Source: Morella rubra
Taxonomy: Eukaryota > Streptophyta > Magnoliopsida > Fagales > Myricaceae
Direction of reading: 5' to 3'
Assembly (NCBI GenBank): GCA_003952965.2
Contig: CM025850.1
Span: forward strand, 6,684,125 to 6,748,124
DNA: 64,000 bases
Position 1 is the first letter of the stretch, and every line of letters begins with the position of its first letter. Of this stretch, positions 32,811-43,349 are shown in pieces. The notes under the pieces were generated by a model. That model had not been told where the DNA came from. It searched no databases and saw only the letters and a list, made by a program, of their open reading frames with translations. Made by a program: the position numbers and the translations under genes.

Positions 32811-33059
32811 GATTATGCCGATTCCCAGCGACTGCAGGAAATAATGATCGACTCCAATAATGACGACGTTTGAATGGAACGCTCTGTGAGGTGTGCATGA
32901 TATGCCTCATTGGAGGCTGTGTCTGCGCCGAAACTGGCATTCCTCGTTTGAAGTCCTTTTTAACTTAGGCTTGGGGCTTTAAATAATTTTTTTTGAGCAA
33001 AATAGTGATTTACAAACATGCCCCAAATAACATTGCATAAAGGTCGTCAAAGAAGAAAA

Positions 33060-33540
33060 TTAGGAAATAGAAACGATTAACGAATACTGAAAAGAAAAAA
33101 ATCAAACAGAACCTTATAGCTTGGCCTTAGCCCTTAAGGAATGAAAACTACGGATGGCCATATTACAAACGAGGTGATCCCCCAAAAATCATCAGATCGT
33201 GATATATATATAAAGGGATTCACAAACAACAAAACCTTAAACTAACGGGCTTGAGCCAAACAAAGTTGGATCAATCACTCGATTTTAATGCTATTTCTCA
33301 ACGTGGATTCCATCACATGTGAATCTTCTAACAATTTTGTTGTCTTTGTGTGAACATCTATCACAATGTCTTTTCTTCCTGGAACAGAAGCTTTCTCCAA
33401 CCCTTTCATGCAATTGCCACTGGTTATCACCAAGAATCAAACATTTGAAAACAAACCAAGGTGTGCGTCTATAATCAGTGACAATTACCTTGACATAACC
33501 CCAGCTGCAAAATTGTAAATAACTCCAGTCTCGCATATCA
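33060..33540 (-). pseudogene. Remnant F-box/LRR unit (C)
   Basis: The segment 33085-33190 matches the 3'-tail sequence that also occurs near 37720 and 41545 (shared AATCAAACAGAACCTTATA). Upstream of it on the minus strand a frame reads YLQFCSWGYVKVIV, matching the LRR motif CSWG(L/Y)(I/V)KV of the intact units. The intervening exons are missing and the remaining frame is unrelated. This is the relic of a deleted family member. Confidence 0.45.
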
Positions 33541-33834
33541 CTATTTTTTGTTGTTGTTTAATTTGTGAACAAACACTAAGGTTGACGAAGCAGGAGAAAA
33601 AGAAAACTCAGATCCTGTGATCTCAAGAGATGCAGGCATCTTTGAAAAGTATGCTTTCTTTCTTTTTTTTAACCTAAAAGTTTAATGGTCAATAAGATTG
33701 TACTGATTTTCGCATCAAAATAAGAATTGAAAAACAGATACTCAACAGAAAAAATGTAGCATAATCTTAAAGCACGGAGCATTCAAAACTAAACGATCAC
33801 CATAGGACAAAATAGATCCTTCGATAACTGGAAG

Positions 33835-35741
33835 CTACCAAGATAGGTAGAAGGTGAAAAGCCACGAGTCTTTCGAGTACGTAGCACAACGTAATAAGCG
33901 GCCATTGATTTTCATCTTCCAAGAAATTGAAATTAAAGGCCATTCTGAGATTAGTAAACCTGCTCCTTTCAAAACGATTTCACAATTTTGTGACTCTCTA
34001 GGCAGATCCAATAACTGTTGACGAATCCTCGTTTGCTTCTCCAGGTCCACTGAAACATAGCGCCACCGCCAACTAGTTATGACCATTTTGTCCAATGCCA
34101 CTGCATTCTTAAGCAAAATCTTCACAGCCAACAGATCGCACCCATGTCGCTCATCTCTCCCATAACTGAGAACTTCCATGAACTTGAGGTGTGACATGAA
34201 ACATGGAGGCACTGGGTCCAATATCCGATCAACATTGTCCCCAAATGAGTAGGAGCGGATGCCCCGGATTCTCATTGCAAGTTAATTGTTTTGGCCATAA
34301 TTGTAACTCTAGCACCAATATGGGAATACATACATCACGGAACACATTGTTGTGCTAGTAAAGTTACCTGAGCAAATGTCAGGGCCCTGAGACATGGAGA
34401 ATTATGCAATATCCTCAATAGCCGTACGGAGGAAAGGTCTAATTTTCCCACAGTGAATTCCAAATCCAATAGGTTGTTGAAGACAGGAATATGAGGCAGA
34501 GCTCTGGTGCATCGACAAGAAACTAACACCCATAAAGTAATGTATCAAAATATAAAAATTTCCGTGAAAGAAAGCAAATATGAATGACAAAAGCATCATA
34601 AAAGCATGCCGGTATATCTAGAAGTGGAGCATTATTTATGATTTTGAGAAGAGCAACAAGAACAACTAGAAGTAAATAAAAAAATTAGAAGGAATGAATA
34701 AAAGCTATGAAATTTACAGAAAAAAAAGGAAGGCTCTGTTTTTCGACAGTATATCAAAATTGACATTATAATAGGAAAGTCATCATGCCTGGACGACATC
34801 ATAGGAAAGTGTCAGATATTTCACGTTAAAATGGCAAGGACAACACTTCTATATCTGCCTCTTCCAGTGAGAGAGAGTTATATAAGCAATAGTCAATCAA
34901 AAGATGACCTTTATAGACAAATTCTTTGAGACAATCTCCAACTATCATAATCTGACAATAAACCGGATCTTCCGTTTGTAATTCGTTTATCCCCCAGAAA
35001 TTGAAGCCTGGGAGCAGAAATACTCACAACGTTTATGAACTCCCAGCTGCAGTCGTCTAAATACAATTTCTCAAGGACTGGCAGACCAGAAAAAAGCTTC
35101 TGAGTCAAGCGCTCATCCCCAAATACAACGTCTTTGATAGTCAATATCTTCAGACTCGATAAACAAACTGTAGCGGAAGTCCAACGAGTGGGGTATATTG
35201 ATATACAAGTCAGTAAATATAGATTGATTGAACAGCAATGAGGCAAGGAAAATATTCATTTGGACTGGGAGATGGTAAGAGACAATTCTTGAACATTTTT
35301 TTCTTATTGCAGGAGAGAGCCATGAATTAATAAGAAGTGCATTACATGGCACTTTACAAGAGAGCTTAAGGCTATGTTTGGTTTGGTTTAAAAATATTTT
35401 TTGTGTTTATTATTTTTTAAGGTAGTGTAGATTTTCTTGAGATTAGTAAAAAGTTTATTAAAAGTTGTTAGAGTTTGTAAAAAGTTATTGAAATTTTAAA
35501 AATTTGTAAAAAAATATTAGAATCGATGAAAAAGTGATTATGTAAAATTTTTTAGACCAAAACAAACATAGCCTAAATCTCTTTATATCAGCGTTGTGAA
35601 GACAAAGCATCCTTTCAACGAAATTCATAAAAAAACGTTCCCTTATCTGACAGTATTTGATGAAACTCTAGATCAGGAAGAGGAGTCAATAAGTATTTCG
35701 ACCTTTTTGAAAGTACACTTGTTCTTATTGCATCTTTTTTT
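33835..35741 (-). pseudogene. F-box/FBD/LRR pseudogene (unit D), interrupted by a MITE and truncated by a MULE
   Basis: All three exons are recognisable. The FBD exon (33960-34260, CFMSHLKFMEVLSYG, VKILLKNAVALDKMV) has lost its acceptor: where the intact units read CAG|GGT, this copy reads CGG|GGC. Exon 2 (about 34370-34525) has a 1-bp deletion between TRAL and PHIPVFNN. Exon 1 (about 34790-35741) has several frameshifts and a deletion in the middle. A 204-bp Tourist-like MITE sits inside exon 1 at 35370-35573. The N-terminal F-box coding stops at about 35741, where a Mutator-like element begins; no continuation is visible beyond that element. Not functional. Confidence 0.85.
35370..35573. 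mobile_element. Tourist-like MITE inserted in F-box pseudogene exon
   Basis: Perfect TAA flanks on both sides (35367-35369 and 35574-35576). Terminal inverted repeats GGCTATGTTTGGTTTGGT and, complemented from the right end, GGCTATGTTTGTTTTGGT. The coding similarity of the interrupted F-box exon resumes immediately after the second TAA, which fixes the insertion exactly. Features match the PIF/Harbinger-derived Tourist class. Confidence 0.88.
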
Positions 35742-36094
35742 GGAAATTTTAGTCCTCGATCTTTCACCCTTGAAAATTTGTCCTTCCATTACTCTACCAT
35801 GAATCTCGTTAACAGAATGAGTTTACACGTCAGTAAGACCATACACGTCTTTCATTGTGCTCCACCTTTTCTTAAAGTTGACGTTCTCCCCTAAACGACA
35901 CCTATTTTCCACACTAAATGAAACGGTGTGTTCCCTTCGGCAACCTCACTTCAACGCATATGTGTTTGTCCTTCTCAGATCTGTGTTGGTGTTTGAGATC
36001 TGCGAGATTGCTTCAATTTCTGTTCGCTCCTTGTTTGAGATCTGCGAAATTTTTGCTTCATTTTCTCCAGTTTTGCATCAACTGCTTGGGAAAA

Positions 36095-36329
36095 ATTGAT
36101 TGTTCCAAGGCACCCTTCACGGCATACTACCGGAACTTCAATATTATCGACTCCAGATCCACTAGTGCCCTCTCCGATGCTAGATGGCAGAACAACGAGC
36201 TTGATGCAACTAGCCGAAAGAAGACTCAGATGGGTTCAGAAATACTTCATGATTTACAACTATTGCAACGACTTGAAATGCTTCCCTGGACGTCTTCTTG
36301 CCGAGTGCAGACGCTCGAGGTTTCTCTAA
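36095..36329 (+). pseudogene. Captured C-terminal fragment of xyloglucan endotransglucosylase/hydrolase
   Basis: Starts in one frame as IDCSKAPFTAYYRNFNII, followed by ARWQNNELDATSR. A 1-base shift then moves it to a second frame reading RLRWVQKYFMIYNYCNDLK and ending AECRRSRFL-stop. This order is the conserved C-terminal exon of plant XTH proteins (the parent motif is DWSKAPF, with Cys replacing Trp here). The catalytic half is absent and the frame is broken, so no enzyme can be made. It lies entirely within the Mutator-like element. Confidence 0.85.
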
Positions 36330-36505
36330 AAGAAAGAACCCCTCTTGGCTCTTTCGAGTCGAGTTTGAAAGGAGTCGGGCATATATTTTCATGGGTGGAG
36401 ATTCCTTGTAGCTTCTCTTGTTCAAGTTAAACTTAGCTTGACAAATCAAGAATCAAATAAGTTATATTCTTTCTTGTCTTATCTTGTTTGTTAGAGGGGG
36501 GACTT

Positions 36506-36585
36506 GATGCAGCCGACTGCTTGCAGATCCACTAAGACTAACATCTCGTCTTAGTGGATCTATAAGGTGTGCAAAAGGCTGCATC
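36506..36585. repeat. Nested perfect hairpin inside the Mutator-like element
   Basis: Outer arms GATGCAGCC (36506-36514) and GGCTGCATC (36577-36585) enclose inner 14-bp perfect arms AGATCCACTAAGAC (36525-36538) and GTCTTAGTGGATCT (36548-36561) with a 9-base loop. This could be a transposon end, a small nested foldback element or a precursor-like hairpin RNA. Nothing else supports a function. Confidence 0.6.
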
Positions 36586-37004
36586 TGATATAGAAATGGA
36601 AAAGCTTAGCAAAACGCAGCCTTCTGGAAAGGTATCTGCAACCTAGAGAAAACGTAGTGTTACATGGCCTTGGAAAGGAGTATTCGAGTTGTTCCAAATG
36701 CACCGTCTTATAAGTTTTAAATGAAATCTGTTGGGTGTCGTTTAGGGGAGAATGGCGACTTCCAAAAAGCTAAGGTAGAGCACAGTGAGTGACGTTTCTT
36801 GCTAACATGTAAACTCATTCCGTTAAAGGGACTCACGGCAGAATAACGGAAAGATTAAATTTTTCACGAATGAAAAATTAAGGACTAAAACTTGGACCCA
36901 TTAAAATGCAAGACTAAAATTAAAAAGGGTGTAAAACCTAGTGACTAAAAAACAAATTTCCTTTTAAATAATGTATATAAGGTATGTTTTTAAGTTTTAT
37001 ACTA

Positions 37005-37650
37005 AGTGTGAGTACCGAAATAGATAGTTTATTTCGATTTCAGTTTTGATACTTATTGGAATCAAATATTTAGTTTCAGTTATATTTTGATTAATATCAT
37101 AATGAAACTGGAACGAAACCGAAATTTTCAGAATTGGAAACCAGAAATTCCGGTTTCCTTATATGAACTTTTTTGGCTAGATATTTTTTTGGGCTTTAAA
37201 GCATTTTGCTCAGGAATTTTGCACAAATTGTTTTGTTGTACATCATAAATTAACAATAAATAAAATATAAAATAAATATTCATCTAAAATCTAAAATAAA
37301 TATTTATTTAAAATAAAATTACAACATTCTAAAATTATGGACATTAAAAAAAGGTTCGAGCCATATTTTTAAAATTACAATGTTTTAAAGCCTATCTAAA
37401 ATAAATAAATATTCACTCAAAATCTAAAGTAAAATTATAACGTTTTAAACCATTTTTTTTATTAAAATAATAAAAAAGGGGAGCCGGAAATTCAGGCAAA
37501 TTCTGCTGGAATTTCCAATTTCGGTTCCAAAAAATACAAAAATACATTGCGATTCCAATATATACCGAAATTGGAACCGGAATTACGGTACCGAAATTGG
37601 AACCCAAAATTTCAAAAATAGCTGAAATTTTTGCTCACCCTTATGTTATA
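37005..37650. repeat. A/T-rich dispersed repeat, copy 2
   Basis: Colinear with 27565-28135 over several hundred bases and ending in AAATTTTTGCTCACC. It contains many GAAATTGGAACC-like words near both ends, some in inverted orientation. The paired location between F-box units suggests it either spread within the cluster or was co-duplicated with an F-box unit. Confidence 0.5.
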
Positions 37651-37699
37651 TAAACCATTAGCCATCAGATAACATTGCATAAAAGGTCCTCAGATGGGC

Positions 37700-38060
37700 A
37701 AATTAGGAAATAGGAGCGAATACTGAAAAGAAAAAAAATCAAACAGAACCTTATAGCTTGGCCTCGAGGAATCAAAACTACGGATGGTCATATTACAAAC
37801 GAGGTCATCCCCAAAAGGAAGTTACTAGGGAGGAAGAAGGTCACGACAAAGAAAAAGACCACAGGTCTATGGAGCTCAAAAGACCACAGGTCTATGGTGG
37901 GTAGCCATACTCTTTAATTTTCCAAGAAACAGAAATTAATGGCTTTTCGGATGTAAAATCTCAAGAGAAGCCTCCTTATTCCTTTCAAACTGAATTCACA
38001 ATTCTTTGATCCTATAGGGAGCTCAAACAACTGTTCACCCACAGTGACCCTGAAGTTCGG
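37700..38060 (-). pseudogene. Remnant F-box/FBD unit (E), 3' end only
   Basis: The segment 37720-37815 matches the 3' tail of other units (AATCAAACAGAACCTTATAG). At 37990-38040 a minus-strand frame reads FELPIGSKNCEFSLKG, matching the end of the FBD exon (LPKGSRNCEIVFE in unit B). All upstream exons are absent. Confidence 0.55.
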
Positions 38061-39239
38061 TCGTTAAGAGGAAGAAGGAGAACACTGCCTCAGCACTCTA
38101 AATTTTCTCTCTCGTGTTAGGCATGAATAAAATATGGAATGACTTCAATTAGTTTCTTAATCAACCTCTCAATGTATTTTCTAGATTTGTTGAGTTTAAA
38201 ATAAAATTCTGAAAAAAGGGAAACATTTAATTTTGAAAAATTTAGGATTTTTTTTTATGAGGCCAATCTCCTTATTTTTAGGTCTTTATATTGAAGATGT
38301 ATATATATATATATATATATTATTTTTTTTTTTTCTAAATGCCAACACTATCAAATAAATTTATCATAAAATCTATTAGTTGTGCAAAATATATCCAAAA
38401 ACATAAAAACATAATAAGGAGATAATAAATATCATATAAGCACCAAAATATGCACAATTATTACATCAACTAGTAGTATATTTTAACAGACCCAAAACAT
38501 GACTACTGTATAATCCCAGAATATAGCCTTAGTCAAAGTTCTGCAATCATAAACACCATGACCTCTAGCAAAGCTTTGTGTTCATCTAATTTTTCTATTT
38601 AGACAAGGTATTTTACACGTGATTGTTACCACTTCATAGCTTTCAATTATTTATGGTGGAAACAACAGCAGAATTATCACAACACATCTTTATATGTTCG
38701 GAAATTGATACCTTTTCCATTTTTTAATTAATGTAACACAATTTGTTTTCCCCGCCCTAGATGTTGCTAGGACACTACCCAATTTCTCTCTACGTAACGG
38801 TCATATTAGCAACCTCCTCTTGATTCTTTGATCTAGATCCCCAACGGGTCTCGAATGCCCAGGGACTGCAGGAAATTATAATGATCTACTCTAATTCTAT
38901 AGCTGTTTTACTTCTGAGCAAGACATCTGCAACACGATTAGGCTGGATTTCTCAACCACAGCACATAGACGACGTTTGAATGGAATGCATTGTTTTCCAG
39001 AAAAAAAAAATTCCAGAAAAAAGGATTGAAATGCAGTGTGAGGTGTGCATTAGATGCGTCTGCGCCGAAACTAAGACAAAATAAAACTTTCAAAACTAAC
39101 ACTTGGACTAAACTTATCCAAGATTTTCAGGCATAAAAAACATAATAAGGTATAATCCTAAAAAGCTTGGAAGACAGATAGTTAACAGAAAAAAAAAAAT
39201 GTAGCATAATCCTAAAGCTTGGAGCATTCAAAGCTATTG

Positions 39240-40400
39240 GACAAAATAGATCCTTCGGTAACTGGAAGTTACCAAGGTAGGTAGAAGGTCAAGACAAAAG
39301 TAAAAAGCCACGGGTCTTTGAGTTCATGGCACAACTTAATAAGCGGCCATAGCTTTTCATCTTCCAAGAAACTGAAATTAAAGGCCGTTCTCAGACCAGT
39401 GAACCTCAGAACAAATAGAGAAAAAATGAAATAAACTTCTACATTAATGGGGTAAATCTAGTAACCATCATGAGGAACAAATAGAGAAAAAAAAAAAAAC
39501 GAAGGGCTCTGTTTTTTCAACACTATATAAAAATTGATATTACAAAAAAAGAAGCAATCGTACCTGGACGACCTCATAGGAAAGTGTCAGATATTTCACA
39601 TTACAGACCCCTACCAAAAGATTGTGCACGCGATAAGACATTTCTTCTGATGTTATATCGCAAGGGACAAGATCTATATCTGCCGTTTCCAGGAAGAGAG
39701 AGTTAAATAAGCAATAGTCCATCAACAGATGACCGGTATACACAAATTCTTTGAGACAATCTCCAAAAATGATAATCTGACAATTTTCCAAAATTTCCGT
39801 CTGTAATTCGCTTATGCTCAGAAAATGAAGCTGGGGAGCAGAAATGCTCAGAACCTTGATGAACTCCCAGCTGCAGTCCTCTAAATACAATTTCTCGAGG
39901 ACAGGCAGATCCGAAAAAAGCTTCTGAGTCGTGCCCTCATCCCCAAATACAAAGTATTTGATCGTCAATATCTTCAGACTCGAGAAACAAATTGTACATG
40001 GAAGTCCAGCGAGATGGGGTATCTCGATATACAAGTCTGTAACATTTTTCCTCACTGCAGCAGAGACCCACGAATGAACCCGAGGTGCATCACATGGAAC
40101 TTCACAAGAGAGAGTGAATCTCTTTATGTCGGCGTCGTGAAGACAGAGCACTCTTTCAACAAAATACATAAAATGCGTTCGGTCATCAGACAAAGTTAGT
40201 TCAAACCATAGATGAGGAAGAGAAGTCCATAAGTTTTCCCACCTTTTCCAGAGTACACTCATTCTTACCGCATCCTTTGTTGGAAGATATGAAAGTACGT
40301 GCAGAAGAACCGCATCGGGTAAGCTACCCAAGCATTTGCTGTTCCCATGGATGTCTTGTTCTCCATTAAGCTTCTGCTACAGCGAAATTTTCGTCCATAT
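39240..40400 (-). pseudogene. Truncated F-box/LRR unit (F), FBD exons deleted and start lost
   Basis: Exon 1 (to about 39564) is open for ~255 codons, with F-box LGSLPDAVLLHVLSYLPTKD and LRR motifs (CFSSLKILTIK, FSDLPVLEKLYLEDCSW). It ends at a normal CAG|GTACGA donor. It has an in-frame internal deletion of about 25 residues between RKNV and TDLYIEIPHL relative to unit B. The original ATG region survives near 40395, but a short deletion puts it out of frame: it reads MDENFAVAEA-stop. Downstream, sequence jumps within about 100 bases to the gene's 3' tail (39240-39410), so exons 2 and 3 are gone. A shortened protein from an internal Met is conceivable, but it would lack most of the F-box. Confidence 0.75.
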
Positions 40401-40442
40401 TTGAGATGGTTCCACCAAAGTCTTGACTAGACGGTAAGAGTC

Positions 40443-40575
40443 TCACCAGAAAATAAGCAAGGAAGCAATGAAAGTATTTCTTTGACGTTGTGAAGACGAA
40501 TCAGCTTTCGAGCCTTTTTCCCCACTGCAGTAGAGACCCACCGATTGACACGACTGATATTAAATGGAACTGACG
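40443..40575 (-). pseudogene. F-box/LRR gene fragment
   Basis: This 130-base stretch aligns word by word with 42908-43035 of unit G, for example AGAAAA(T/C)AAGCAA, ATGAAAGTAT and CACTGCAG(T/C)AG. That is the region between the RKNV motif and the next LRR. It is isolated upstream of unit F with no continuation. It looks like a relic of an unequal exchange within the cluster. Confidence 0.5.
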
Positions 40576-41780
40576 GGTCCGGTGATGAGCCAGGTCACTT
40601 TTTCGAGGTGGTGATCAGATTTTAGTAGATACGCCCCGTCCATTGCCTTGCCGTCAATTTTCACATGCAGTGCGCCGGAAGAAGCCAAAATGAGACTGAT
40701 TGTCTTTTACATCATCAGTCGTTGACTCATTTCTATAACTAAACCGTACGACACAAAACCGCGTAGAACTTTTAGGTTGCATAGAACCGGGTATTAAAAA
40801 GCGCCTTGCGTTTCGCGGAAGATTGTTTTTGTCCTTTAGTTAGTGGTGATTGACGGAAAAAAAAATAGAAAATTTAAATAAATATTTTCATTAAAAAGAA
40901 TGATTAAAAATATATATATAATTTTTTAATAAAAATTAAATTAATAACCGTTTTAACAATTTTAAGAATCAAAAACCACCTTCCAGCGAATTAAGTTGGT
41001 CGCCGAAGAAGGAAACGATTGTGGACCAAAAGTTTCTGTCACCTCGAGATCCAGTTTGTCTTTTGTGTTGTGCAGCTTTTTGTGACCAAAAGTTTCGTCA
41101 TTCACATGGGTTGTACCGAATTTTGTAGCAAATTCCCGACCGCATGGGCAAAGCAGTACTTTGGCCTCGGTCTTCAATAGTACAATGCCGCAGTTTTTTT
41201 TATTTTTTTTTAATCAAGTACAATGCCACAGTTGAACAGCATTACTCTGTAGTGCAGCATCCAATGGACCAATTTTTCGGACAATTAAAGAAATTAACTT
41301 ATTATTTATTATTTATGTACTTTTTTTAAAAAAAAAAATAATTTACGCTCTGGTATGCGTCTTTTCTCCTAAAAGTGATATTAACAACCTCCTGTTGATT
41401 CAAACAAAACACAAGGGTTTCTAGTTTTGGGATCTTACATTAACCTATTCAAGGCGAGTTTTTAAGTACTCTATGAACTGTCATTAGCTCAGGCACATTT
41501 GAATAAAGGTCTTTTCATAGAAAACTAAGAACTACAAAGCACACACTGAAGAGAACAAAATCAAACAGAACCTTATAAGCTTGGAGGATTCAAAACCACT
41601 AAAAGCCATATTACAAAAGAGATCTTTCCAGAACAGGAAGTTACTTAATTTGAAAGGTCGAAGGTCAAGACATGGACAGACGCCGCGTCTTTCGAGCTCA
41701 AAATATCTTGATGCAAGTGGCAATGCTTTTCCATCCTCTGGGAAGAAACAGGAATTAATGGCTTTTTCAAAGTTTATGCC

Positions 41781-43349
41781 TCAATGGAAGAGGACGACCT
41801 CACAACTCTTCGACCCTCTAGGCAGCTCCAATAACTGTTCACTAACTGCAGAACCATCGCAACAATACACAACCATTTTGTCCAAGACCACTGCATTCTT
41901 GAGCAAAATCTTAACCGCTAATAGCTCGTCAGCTTCATCTCCATACTCGTTAACTTCAATGCACTTGAAGCTTGACGCGAAACATGGAGGCCCTTGATCC
42001 GGTACCCCACTATCAATCGCAAAATCTGGCGAACAATAGATTCCCTATTGGAAATGAAACGCTTAAACCATCTTTGTAAGTCCGCACCGAGACGAAACAT
42101 ATATTTTAGGGTAAAGGTTGTAGTTCCAGTTAAGTTACCCCAGAAAATTTCAGAGTCTCGAGACGGGGGCATCGTTGCAGCATCCTCCATGATGCTACAC
42201 AGTCGAGACGTGCTTGTGATATCATCAATTCCAAATCTATCAGGTTAGGGAACAAAGGCAGATGAGGCAGGAGTTCTGCTGCATGTGTTAGAACCTATGA
42301 ACGGGATAACGCAACGAATCGGACTTAAAGGCTGCTGTTGAAAAAAAACAAATATAAAGTATACAACCAAATAAAATCAGGTTTGGGTCTATGATCAGGC
42401 GTACCGCGAGTGTCTGTTTGTACAGTGTTAGATGTTTTACATTGGAGAGCCCGATAAGAAGCTTATACAAGCGATAAGCAACTTGTTTTGGTCTCTTATC
42501 CAAAATGATGGGATCATACTTAATCTCTGCCTGCTCCAGTGAGAGTGCGTTGCGTACGTAATACTCGCTGAAAAATTCACCATCAAAGACAAATCCTTTG
42601 AGATTATCCCCAAAAATCATAACCTCACAATTCCCCCAATAAGTAGAGTCTGGGTCACTCTGGCTCATCACTTCTGACTATTGTCAGTGAACTAAGGTTT
42701 GGAGAACAAATACTAACAACCTTGATACTCCATCTGCATGATAGTAAAGTCAATTTCTTAAGGACCGGAAGACCAGAAAAGAGCTGCTGGGTTGAGCACT
42801 CATCCGAAAATGTAAGATATCCGATAGTCAAGGTCTTTAGATTCGTGAAACAATGAGGAAGTTTACCGAGGCGAGGGCAAATAGAGAGTTAAGCCTCTTA
42901 GTGTCTCACAAGAAAACAAGCAACGAGGCCATGAAAGTATCCTTTGAGGTTGAGAAATCGAAGTTCCAACTCCCGCACGTTTTTCCTCACTGCAGCAGTG
43001 ACCCAAGCACCGACATGAGATGCATCAAATGATCCAGGACAAAAGAGAATGAACTGTGTTACATCAGCGACGTGAAGACAAAGCACTCGTTCAACAAAGT
43101 TCATGAATGGCTTACTAGTAGTAATATACAATGATTGTTCAAACTGTATATCGGGAAGAGAGGTCCATAGGTATTCCCACCTTTTAGAAAGTACGCTAGT
43201 TCTTACGGCATCTTTTGGGGAAGGAAGGAAAGGATGTGCCGAAGAACCACTTCCGGTAAGCTACCCAAGCATTTAGTGTTTCCATCCACGTCTGGTTCTT
43301 CATTCAACTTCTGCTTTTTGGATTTTTGAATAAGAAAATCTGCCTCCAT
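41781..43349 (-). pseudogene. F-box/FBD/LRR pseudogene (unit G), frameshifts only in exon 1
   Basis: Exons 2 (42294-42139, again 156 bp, VLTHAAELLPHLPLF) and 3 (42044-41781, CFASSFKCIEVNEYG then VKILLKNAVVLDKMV, stop after EVVLFH) are open with good splice sites. Exon 1 begins normally at ATG 43349 (MEADFLIQ, then LGSLPEVVLRHILSFLP). A 1-bp deletion near 43218 frameshifts it inside the F-box. At least two or three more shifts follow, near 42945, 42870 and 42665. Exon 1 and exons 2-3 together match the full family length, so this is a recently broken full-length gene. Sequencing error at four sites is unlikely but would restore it. Confidence 0.8.

Larger units (their letters stand above)
35742..36961 (+). 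mobile_element. Mutator-like (Pack-MULE-type) element carrying an XTH gene fragment
   Basis: Long terminal inverted repeats: left about 35742-35903, right about 36734-36961. Examples are GGAAATTTTAGTCC on the left against GGAAATTTGTTTTTTAGTC complemented from the right, both sides carrying a shared 12-base CTAAACGACACC. Between them, at about 36095-36329, lies coding sequence for the C-terminus of a xyloglucan endotransglucosylase/hydrolase (listed separately). There is no transposase. A non-autonomous MULE with a captured host fragment is a Pack-MULE. I could not find a convincing 9-bp target duplication, so exact ends are uncertain by a few bases. Confidence 0.7.
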
